Origin: Branchiostoma lanceolatum
Lineage: Eukaryota > Chordata > Leptocardii > Amphioxiformes > Branchiostomatidae
DNA: 64,000 nucleotides
Direction of reading: 5' to 3'
NCBI RefSeq assembly: GCF_035083965.1
Contig: NC_089725.1
Coordinates: forward strand, 24,685,925-24,749,924
Below, piece after piece: positions 36,281 through 58,211 of the stretch (position 1 is the first letter of the stretch; each line of letters starts with the position of its first letter). Both the position numbers and the translations under genes were made by a program. The notes under the pieces are model-generated. The model saw only the letters and a list, made by a program, of their open reading frames with translations. It had not been told where the DNA came from and did no database searches.

Positions 36281-38382
36281 GCAGTGGGTGGGCTCTCCAA
36301 GTATTGTCTAGGTGCTAATTTGCACTCAATTATCACCTCGCTTGAAAATGGGGAGGGCGTAGCCAGGATTACCATCTGAATGCACATTGTACGCATGATT
36401 GCCACATTGTTGGCACTGTGGGCCCAATGAAGTGCTCTTGTTTGTCAACATATGGCTTATGGCGTGAAGTTGATGCCCTGTCATATTGAAGAGATTTACA
36501 TGTATACACAAATCCTACTATCCACTTGGACTTGCCTACATAGACATAGCCTCTTCACGGACAAAGACATTGTACCTCTCAATGAACTTTATTTACTTAA
36601 AATACAAGAGACTGGAAAATAGTGTTTACTTGTCCAAGTAACGTTTCTCAGTTTTACAGGCAGCCCCAGACTCGGTCCGTTGTGCGCAATATTTTCTACA
36701 GAAGTTATAAGAGTCTGTCACATATGCCCAAGCGCATGATTTACAAATATGCTAACATATATTTCAGAAATATAGTGAAGAATGACTGTGATAAGAGGGA
36801 CAAACATATGACAGGGATTAATTTTGTCAGCGGTCATTTATCATGAGCTGGAAACTGTTTGAAATAATTGACTAATGAACCTGGAGTGTGGATTAGGTTC
36901 GACATATCGAATGAAGTATATTTGAACACTAGTGTTAAGCTCTTGTTCAAGCGAGATAGATTAACACGTGCCCGTTGGATGATAAACCGGAAGAACCATC
37001 AGATAATCGCATCTTTCTTGTATACTATACATTCCTCCAGTTTCTTATGTCCGAAAGCACTATGTAGGATATTTTCTTTTCGACAAGAGCTGGCAAGACA
37101 AAAGTTTGTTTTAATATTGATATTCAGTTTTTAGTGTCTGCGACAAATACCATTAGACACCATTCGTAAAATGTATGTCGATTGTCTATTTTCTTAAACT
37201 TGTGAAATAAAACTAGACAATTTCTTCACAGTTTCACGACGAAACCTTTTCTCGCACGTCGATCTGTCATTCAAATTCGCTGGAAACTGGCCTTAACGTC
37301 TGACAATGGAGCGATGATGAGTGTACTGACCCATTCACTCCAGACGCCAACTTGTCTTACCTGCCTTTTGTTGGAAGCCCCAGGACCTTTGTGTGTTGTT
37401 TATCTCGGGGCGTGGATGTTTCTCGCCCTGATCCCTCCCAGTTGAAAACATCGCTAATGAAGCTATTGTTTTCCCAAGGAGGTGTAAAACGCCCCTTGTT
37501 GCCCTCTCCACGGGGCCACTGGCTGTCAGGTGAGGAGAGAAAAACACGGCGTTCACGTACTTCACACTTATGGTTTCAGTTGGACTCTTTTGAAAGGACC
37601 CTTTTGTCACAGGATCGAGAAGTATTGTTCGCCATAGAATTGACAGTTGATGGTGTTTTCCATAAAAACAGAAACGAAAATTGTTGTTGCAACCTGAACG
37701 CAATTATGTCCTAACAAAAGAGCTAAAAACAAACAAAATCTGAGCATTTCACACTGTGACTGTGGGAATTATCTGTTTTCCAGACCAGTCAAAGACATTT
37801 ATGTAATTCTACGTTGTCCTATTTTCATTCCCATTGTCAAATGTATGTCGAAAGAATTATCCAAACACGTTTACTATTAGAAGAGTGGAAGGGTCTTCTT
37901 CGGAACTATCGAACTTCTAGATAAGTAATTCAATGTAGAGCCACTAGGACATAACGTTACATATATTACTTTATCTCGAAAACCAGGAGACGGATTCATT
38001 TCAGTAATTTTGGACTAACAAACTGTTTGTGCCGTTTCTATCAGAAAAATAACCTTACTCTGATTCTGAGAGATGTTCATGTAAAATATGAATGAGAGCA
38101 TTCAGAGAGTAAACTGAAAAATTATTTGCAAGAGAAAAATTATCTCGGCATTGCATAAAAGATTTGACAGAGAACTGTTTCTCACGGGCAAAAAAAGAAA
38201 TGTCGCACTTATCATATGCTCCCTTTCGTGCAACAACTTATCATAGTATTTTGAAGTGCCTTATATGTCAAGAGTAACGAGTCTGACAGGAGTGAGAGGA
38301 TGACTGGTTAAACGTAACCTTATGAAGGGACTTTGTTGGTCGCCCTACGTTTGAATATGTTTTACATTTTCTTACGGTAAAT

Positions 38383-38420
38383 CCAAGGAGGTTAGAGGTT
38401 ATAGGGGGATAACCTCCTTG
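38383..38420. repeat. Short foldback, CCAAGGAGGTTA family
   Basis: CAAGGAGGTTA at 38384-38394 and TAACCTCCTTG at 38410-38420 form a perfect 11-bp stem around a 15-base loop. Related foldbacks lie at 24251, 62160 and 63143. Confidence 0.6.
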
Positions 38421-40448
38421 TGAAATCGTGGAAATGATTTTATTCGGACGGTAGTATCGTATGTGATTTGTGAAAGTCGAAATATCAGCGACAGTCTCTT
38501 TTAAATGTAACGTTTGGGGCGTTCCCATACATTCTTCCCTTTTCTTTCTTTAGAATAGGTAGAAAACGAAGGAGTCAAGCTTATGAGTAACAAACAAAAC
38601 AAAGTTAGTATTAGGAGCTATTGGCTTCCACTTGACGCTCTGGACAATAGCGACAACAACAACAACTACTACTGCTACAACCTCTGCTGAAAGGAAACCT
38701 GACGGCAATTGTCTTGGGAAAGCTGGCGCGACGCGGACTTTACCATCAGAATAGTGGCCGTCTGAAAATGTCGTGGGAGAAAAACAAATACACATTCTGC
38801 AAGGAGATTGGCGTCATTTATACTTGCAGCTATGGTAACATGTGCGATTTCATACGAAAAGGGAATATGTCTGTCGGTAAAGGAAAATTCAGTGGATTTG
38901 ATAGATTGAACTTGGATGGTTGCAGCGTGTAATATCGGGATCGTAAAATCTACATTTGTCGATGTCAGTGCAGTTACAGTATGTATTGTTTTTTACATTT
39001 GAACATTTGCCTTTCTAGAGACAGGATTTCACTAAAACTTGGCGCTGTCATACTGAATAGGCCATGTGACTGGCACATTTATCATTATCATTTTTTCATT
39101 TATTTAGCACACATCAAAATACAAGTCAAAACAAAAATAAGATCATAATACAAATGTGCAAGGGTGGCCGAAACTGGCGAAAGCTCGCAAGCTTATATGT
39201 TGGTCACCCAAGTAACTACGATTACAGCATATTATGAAGTCAAGCAAATACGAGTATTGTCTGGAGTGCAAAGTTGTAGAAAAAGGTCTGTTGAAATGCT
39301 CCAAGTATCTCCGTGGCGCGCAACAGAATGTGTATCGGATTATTTTCCAGACAATCATGACGACCCGGCCCAACGAGTTATGTTTCAACAAAGTTTCAAA
39401 CTAACTGCGAATCCTACAATATATTACTGGCGCGATAGGTAGAAACTTGTGATGGTCCTGTCTATTCTATCATTCACAACAAGAAGGTGTTGAGCCTCAT
39501 TTCTAGCAATGTTTGGAGGCTTTTTGGTGTTCTACGATTAAGGATGATAAATTAATCAAAAAAAATTATCTCTGCTTTCTGTTGAAATAAAGACATGTAC
39601 ATTGCAGAATTAGAGCCCGTTAATACGGCTGAAAAGTCGTAGAATTGTCCTCGATGAACGAGAGGTTTTCAGTACGTATTCCAACATGCTTGTTGTTGAC
39701 TGTATTTTTCTAACAATATCCTCAACTGCAATTTTGTGGTAAAATGCATCTGAAGAACAAGTCTGATCAATTGTTAGGTATGTTTTACAGTATGCTTGAC
39801 ATTGGCCGCTTTTCTTTTAAAATCATCAATTCAAAGTTATGTGGTGAAATGTATAAAGGACAAGTGTTTGAAAATAGATCCTAGAAATATATTGCAACAC
39901 ATATTTCTTACAGACAACATTGTTCACAGAGCAACACTCCTCGTCCAAGTTTGTCTCGAGTTCATACACTGATACAATGACAAATCCTAGCATATTGTTC
40001 CTGAGTAATGGATTTGCATATGGAAATATTTCTCTAGACTACAAAGGTGGGAAAGTTTCTTCAATTTTTTATTCAAATGTATTTCTTTACTTGTAAATAT
40101 GTCATGCTGACCTCCTTGGTCATACAGATGAGATTAGAAAAGAACGGGACATAAATGTAAAGTCTGTTTTCATCCGTGCCAGGCAAAAGTAGCAACGGAC
40201 ATTAGTACTGAAAATACGTGTAACATATAAGACAATGGCAAAGCACATTTAGTAAAATCACCCCCATCCCAACAACTTAGCGAGGACTGCACCTATGAAA
40301 TGGCTCTAAGCTAATAATCCCACAATCTTTATTTATGCAAACATGGCTTTTGTAGTGAGTCACTTTGCTGTTCCAAAGTGCAGCAAGCATATCATGGAGA
40401 CATGTTCATTTTGTACTGAGCGAAAGAGTTTGAAGTATGTCTGCAAAC

Positions 40449-40479
40449 TTACGTCACTGAAGTAATTGAAGTGACGTAA
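40449..40479. promoter_or_regulatory. Inverted pair of CRE/bZIP-type sites
   Basis: TTACGTCACT at 40449-40458 is mirrored exactly by AGTGACGTAA at 40470-40479, 11 bases apart. Each arm contains TGACGTAA, a CREB/ATF-type site. It lies about 4.3 kb upstream of FoxQ2. Function is inferred from the motif only. Confidence 0.4.
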
Positions 40480-43401
40480 CTTTTGATTTTCCACTACTAT
40501 TTCTATATCAGAAGTTTGATCCGTAACTAAGTTACACGTTTATATGAATTACCCAACAACTAAACGGTTTGTGATTGTTAGGATGGAAAAGTGTGTTCAT
40601 CTGTGTAACGTATGCTAGGCTCACATTTCCAATGGATGTGGTCCGGCCTGACTGTTGTGGGAATGAAATATAATATCAAGAAATATACAAAAATTTTGTT
40701 CATTACTATTTATAAAAGTTTTGTGTGTTTTGTTGTGTTTATATATCATACTTTTAGTTCCCGGCCGGGCCCCGGCTTGGAAATACCAGCAAAAATCAGC
40801 AAAACCCCAGTAAAAACCAGAATACATTATAACGTTAGATTATCGGATTGGGACGCTCTAGATCTATCCGGGAAGGTGACAGATATGTAACAAATTCAAT
40901 ATTTCCTAACTTTTCCGTCTTTCCATTTTCCTCGATGTGCCCAGGAATGTTGAGTGGCCTTAGTCTTATGAGACTAGAGATATCCATCTAGATCAGGTAA
41001 TGAGGTAATTAGCGGCCATTAAGGAAGTGATCTTATCGGGGAAACAGCTCCGTCCGATGGAGGCAGTGACAACAGGCGGAGCTGTGAGACACACACGCGT
41101 CTATCTACGTAATCCTGTCATTACTGCCACAATACGTGGGTGGGACGGGGTGGTACAACACGCTAAAACACGGGCTGGTATTTATAACAAGAAATACGCC
41201 AGGGGATAAGGTGGATGCGCGAGTTTCTGTGCTCTTCAGGTCGTACTTAGTGGCTGTCCAATGCTCAACTTTAACAGAACTACACATGCACAACTAATAC
41301 CCGGCTTGCTAGACCCAAACTAGTAACTTGACTATGGCGTTGGGTTTCTTGCTTCCCAGTCCCCCTTTCAAGGAATCAAGACCACACAACAGTTCTTTTT
41401 AAAGCTCAGTTCCCATCATTCATTCAAAACCCATTTTAATTGTATGCACACCAGCTAGATGAGAGTAAAGACATTGATAAGTTCTGTTCATTTATTTTTG
41501 TACTCTTCCTAAATGTACAGTGTTAAATATCTCTTCACAACGTTGTCAATAAAACCAAATGATAGACACAAGTATGGAAGCAACATATACGATTATTATG
41601 AGTGGTCTTTGTTGGTGAAGAGCAGTCGATCATACATTGCACAAAACATTAGCTTTGTTGCCCGACAAATAAGTCTTTCTTGTGCACAAAATCAAATACA
41701 GTACTTCACCTCTAACAAAATAGTTGAAATATCTCTTTCGCAAATGACAAGTGGGGTGTTAAAAGCAGTTTTGGCTAGAAAACAATCCTCAACAATTTCT
41801 TTACAAAACAGAAGGTTGATCTGAGAAAATGCACGTAAAGTGTTAACCATTGGACACACATGTACATGTAGTACGCTTTACTGGAGGAGCTGTTCTAGAT
41901 TTAGACTTTGTCCAATCCTGACCGGTATGTTTGAGATGTAGGTGAACGGTTTGAACAACTTGGGTGATACAGTCCATACAAATGTCACTTCCCTGTTGAT
42001 ATGTGATGACACATGTACCATGAGATAGAATCTAGTGGACACTAGGGTCCATCAAAATTGCACACTGTGCACACACAAATGTTTCTTTCACCAAGTCAAG
42101 ATCAAATCCTAAACTGCAGGACTTTACAAGATACAGTACAAATGAACAGATTATGTATCCAGCCTAAGCCATACATTTACAGCAAGATGTACAACATAGT
42201 TTTATATTCCATTTGTCATTAGTTAACTAGACAAGTAGTAGCTGGTTAGACATCCAGGTAATACGATACGCCAAAAATAGTTTCTCAAGCAACTGGATAA
42301 CATTTTGAAATAGTCAGACCTTTCAGATAGCATCTGCTATCTTTCGTCTAACATATCTATTCAGAGTTTTGGTATAAAGCCTGGTTCTCCTGGTTTCTTT
42401 CTTAGTCACTGACAAAAGACTGAAACGTCTAACTGCTTCAAAATTTTATCCAGCTGCTTGGGTAACTATTTTTGGCATAGTCAAGTAGTAATTCCTTGCA
42501 ATCCCTATCAAACTGGGAACAACACACAAAACATGGAGACAATAATATCACTATTCATCAAATAAGTGCTCAATACTGTATTTACATCCCATGTTCGTTG
42601 TCACATTTTTACATCAATCTCAGTTTAAAACTGAATTGTTTAAGCGAGGTTAAAGTACATGTACACTATACATATAGTTCTATTATGTTAGATATGTTAT
42701 CTACATTCTAAAGGCATTTGGTGTGTTTTAAACTACATATACAGGGGTCAAAACTAACATGCTGGTGCTCATGTCCATGGGATAACTTCAGTCATAAACA
42801 CACCCTCTCCAGTACAGAAATTGTGTCTATAACAATGGAAGACTCGAAGAGTGAAAATGACACATTTCCAAGTAAGCCGGGCTTTTTTTAGCCAGCTCAC
42901 TACACATGATTTCATACATGCCACTATGAGACAATATCATTGCCAAATATTCTGCATATCAGTTTGAGAAGAGCCTTTGGACAGAGTTATTCCCTACTGG
43001 AAAATTGCAAGAAGCCCATTATGCTAATTTTGACCCCGTATACTAGTATTACACAACTCTACACAGTTTCATACATGAACTAGGTGAGTTTTCTTGGGAG
43101 ACTTCTCAAGACAAATTTCTGCCTGACATTATCGTGGGAAAACTATGGTTCAAGTGTAGACAATAGAAGTGAGAACAATCAGTTCTTGCACCCATTCACC
43201 CTGCTATGATATTGTTCTCACTGTGTTTTGACAGCACCTGACAACAGACAAGTGTTGTGACAGTCCAGTCTAAACATGTGTATCTCAATTGTGTATTTCA
43301 ACTCAATGTGGTCTGGATACATCAGACCAATGCAAAGAAACTTCTATGGGATTGCTTTTCTTCTTGTCACTTTATACCCGCCGTACATAAAAGTTTTAAA
43401 A

Positions 43402-43475
43402 AGGTTGAAAAGAAAATATTCCTTGCCTTTGAAAGTGAACCTTTTCAAAGGCAAGGAATATTTTCTTGTCAACCT
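43402..43475. repeat. 33-bp near-perfect hairpin
   Basis: The arms 43402-43434 and 43443-43475 pair over 33 bp with one mismatch around an 8-base loop (GTGAACCT). The arm core reads AAAATATTCCTTGCCTTTGA. Length and loop match an animal pre-miRNA, but the near-perfect pairing also fits a young foldback element. CAACCTCCTTGG follows immediately, linking it to the CCAAGGAGG foldbacks. Confidence 0.8.
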
Positions 43476-44838
43476 CCTTGGCTGACACAAGTTCAATAAT
43501 ACAAAGTTAGAACAATAATACTATGATGTAATGATGCCATATTTCTGTAACACAACTAATTGATATTAGTAATTAATATATCCCTTCATTCCAGAAACTG
43601 TCAATACACCAACTTTGCACAATTTTGCCATAATTTTCCAATAACATCTCTGGGATAGGTCAAGTACAAGCCTCTATAAACACCGCTTGTCTCCTTATCT
43701 TATTATTACTAATCATCCTTGCATAGTCTATCAAGTATTACTAAATATCTAGTGTCTAAAAATATAATGCTCTATATACTGTCTTTTTACATTCAACCAA
43801 CATGTTTAGCTTGCATGGAATGGTCTGACTTTCTAAGTGTTGTGCCAATTGCACGTTGAAAATAATATATACACCAAGGAAAGCCTACAAACAAATATTT
43901 CAACAAAAGAAATTGTTTAAAATAAGACCTCAACATTTTTTGTTGTAGCCCTAACTGTGCGACTTCTAACAAATGTCCCTGATTTTCAAAAAGGACAAAA
44001 AATAACATACAGTAATGACTTATAGAGTGATGGTTTACGGTTTTCCTTGTAGAGATAAATAATGGTGGAAAGTTCTCTTGCTACAAAAACTGATAACACT
44101 TGACTTGTGTTACATGACAAACAAAGAAAATAAATGCTACAAAATTAGACAATAATTAGCAATGGCTTTTGGTTATGATTTTGGCAATAACATTGAAATC
44201 ACATGATTCACACTAGGCTATTGCTCAATATGTTTGAACATTTTACTTTTGATCTAAAACCATTTTCTCCACCAAAGAACACATCTGTGAGAAAACACCT
44301 AGAAAACACCACTAGTGGACAGCAGGAGCAAACCTACAAACTGACATAAACATAGAAGAAGCAAATCTGGTGAAGCTGAATCTATCATTGGACAATTTGC
44401 TGTTATTCTACTTTGGATTTGCTCAAGTCTTTCTAACAATATCTGAACAACTAATTTACGAGTGTGGCACAACATCTGCCTAGAGAATCTGACACAACCG
44501 TTTACCAACTATTTATACAGATGATCTTTCCTTACAGAATGTTAAGTAGAGTACGGACACAAAAAACACTGTCACAAGGTGACTTAGAAGTACATTGTAG
44601 TTTGCAACAGAACTTCCAAAGACTTAAAGTAACAAATGATACCAAGGACTGTATATCTTGAATCTTTTCTGGTGGCTTTATTTTCACAACTTTTGTGATG
44701 ACCTCTCCTCTGTAAATTCTTGATGCCACAAATATGTATTTCCGATGTATTACTATTGTTAGTACTGTACTACAGAATTGTTTCACCTGCAAAATAAAAC
44801 CATTACCAAAGCAATCAGATGAATTTACAGTATACAGG

Positions 44839-44895
44839 TGATCACTAAGACGTGTTGCTTGATTCTTCCTTACAGAATGTTAAGTAGAGTACTAA
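44839..44895. repeat. Local duplication next to the BACE stop codon
   Basis: CAGGTGATCACTAAGACGTG at 44836-44855 repeats the sequence spanning the BACE stop (CAGGTGATCAGTAAGACGTG, 44945-44964). CTTACAGAATGTTAAGTAGA, continuing GTAC, occurs both near 44532 and near 44870. The 3' end of the gene has therefore undergone small tandem duplications. Confidence 0.6.
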
Positions 44896-44951
44896 CACAA
44901 TAAATCACAGTGGCAGTATGCAACAGAAATCATGATACCACAGACAGGTGA

Positions 44952-56256
<11,305 letters not shown>

Positions 56257-56299
56257 CTTTTCCTTCTCCCGCTAAAGCTTATCTACACAAACCTCTCGC

Positions 56300-58211
56300 C
56301 GTCATCTACAACGCGTTGTTAAGGCCATGACAGGGAGTGTGAGATGAGAAAGTTGACATTTAGTTAGTCGACCCGTACTTCCTCCTTCTCCACTCAGCGG
56401 GAGACGTCAGCGGATGTTACAGAGCATGATGGGAAACTTCATGGACCCTACCATTTGGAATATGGGGAGGGACATGTAAGAAACTTTTGCTTCAACTTCT
56501 GAACTCTTTACTTTACAACGTTGGCATTTCTCTCTACATTCCCTGGCCAACATGTAAAAATTGAACAGATAGGATAAAATTACTGGCTTCTCAAAGTTTC
56601 AAGGAAACACTATTTAGTGTGGAACAGGGTGTGCATAAAGTAGTAAAGTTTTTCTTTGAGAGTTCTTCCTTTAGTGATCTTTAGTGTGTAGTGGAACATT
56701 TTCCATTGCAGGTCGCAGTAGCAGGTGGTATCAACACCTGATATGTTTTGTTTTCTACATAAAACAACATAGCTGCAATGTTCCAGTCTTCAATTACGTC
56801 TTGGGCCCTCAAGCTAAAGGACGGAGATGTGCTCTGATTGTGAAACAAACCAGAGGAGCGAGTAGAAACAAGTGATCCCAACCGAGATTCGAACCCATGC
56901 CGAAACCGGCAGCCCACATCACAGGCACTAGGCTAAAAGGTCGCGACCAGTTAGACTAGTCAGTTGGAGGCGCTTGAACCCCACTGTTACAATTGTCAGT
57001 AGTCCTGGCAGCCAGGGCTTGCACAGTATAAGTTGCTGATAAGGTTGAGTTTACAGTAGACTAGTGAGCAAGACCTTCTGGCCAGGATGCCATCCTCCCT
57101 TTTTAGTATCCACTAGCTTTATCTAACCACATGGTTAGTAAGTCCAACTAAAGGAGGATGGCATTCCCTAATAAGCAGTAAACTTTCTTCAAAAGACTTG
57201 ACACTCAATAATTTCCCTGAACTCTTTTAATCCACTGCTGTTCAACATAATATGATTATGAATATAAGGTAAAACCAAAAAAATAAGTCAACCCATGAAA
57301 AGCCTAGTATTTCTGCTCAGTACTCTGATTGTGGACCAGTAACAAGGTACTGGAAATAGTTTACATATAGTAAAATAAAACAAACCATGGAATGTCAAAA
57401 GTTAAAGAAAACACATCTTAAAAGCATTATGCTTTGGGTAATACATGTAACAGTTACTGATCAGTACCAACATTTGTAACATAACAGTGCATCAGAACAT
57501 GTTCCACTTAACATTCGTAAAGATTGTTGAACATCTCAAAACAACGAAAATACAGCAGGGCTCATTTAGGAAACACAAAATGGGCATATCCTTCTGACAA
57601 TATCCCCACTAAAGTTTTGATTTCATATACAGCATGTTGATAAAAATACAGTGGCCTCCCCAACACCCACATTCAAATTTCTGTCATGTCACCTCACCGC
57701 CTTCTTTTTTTCTTCTGGAACCTTCCAGAACTCTACCGATGGTAAGTCATGGATAATTCTCTCCACTGAAAATTATCATGATCACTAAGCATAAGCTTAT
57801 GATGTTTGTGACATTGTAAGAACTTGTAAATCTTATGCATAAACTGGTACTACAGAGGAGAATTAAAGTATTCCTGACTAATGATTCAACAGTGTATGAA
57901 TTTGATACATTTAGTGGTAAAATTTCTATGTGGAGAAAAAAAAGGAATGAACTTTCAGAATGTTAAACATTAACAAAATATTTAACAAATTCATACTTTA
58001 GAAAGTAAAGAAAGGCTGTTTTACCAGCCTTAGAAAGCAGAAAGCAAGCACTTGATGAAAACTGAAGCTCTGTGCTGAATTCTTTGACTAAACAAACATA
58101 TAAGGTCTACATGAGATCCTACCATCCATTTCTAAAATCCCTTGTTTCCACACATACACTTCAAGCATGGAGCATGGAGGAAAAACTTCCCCCCTCAACA
58201 TTTCCTCTCAC
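56300..58211. other. Gap between BACE promoter and zinc-finger gene
   Basis: No exon recognised. It holds the SINE at 56780-56965 and a foldback near 57085-57168 (GATGCCATCCTCC mirrored by GGAGGATGGCATTC). The 3' UTR of the zinc-finger gene presumably lies at its right end. Confidence 0.5.
56780..56965 (-). repeat. tRNA-like SINE
   Basis: On the minus strand a box A-like TTTAGCCTAGTGCC is followed by a perfect box B (GGGTTCGAATCTC). A SINE body continues to the left. It lies between the BACE promoter and the zinc-finger gene's 3' end. Confidence 0.55.

Larger units (their letters stand above)
36310..41480. other. Gene-poor region upstream of FoxQ2
   Basis: No exon with family resemblance was found on either strand in about 5 kb of mostly AT-rich sequence. 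It contains a CCAAGGAGGTTA foldback at 38383-38420 and a perfect CRE-type inverted repeat at 40449-40479. At 40780-40820 it has a run of near-repeats of CCAGCAAAA. Regulatory DNA for the forkhead gene is the natural expectation, not shown by sequence. Confidence 0.5.
41491..44951 (-). other. Probable long 3' UTR of BACE
   Basis: There is no open frame with protein character in the 3.4 kb after the BACE stop. A minus-strand AATAAA lies at 41496-41491, and other hexamers could be used earlier. The region holds a 33-bp hairpin (43402-43475) and repeats shared with BACE introns. The full UTR length is an inference. Confidence 0.35.
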
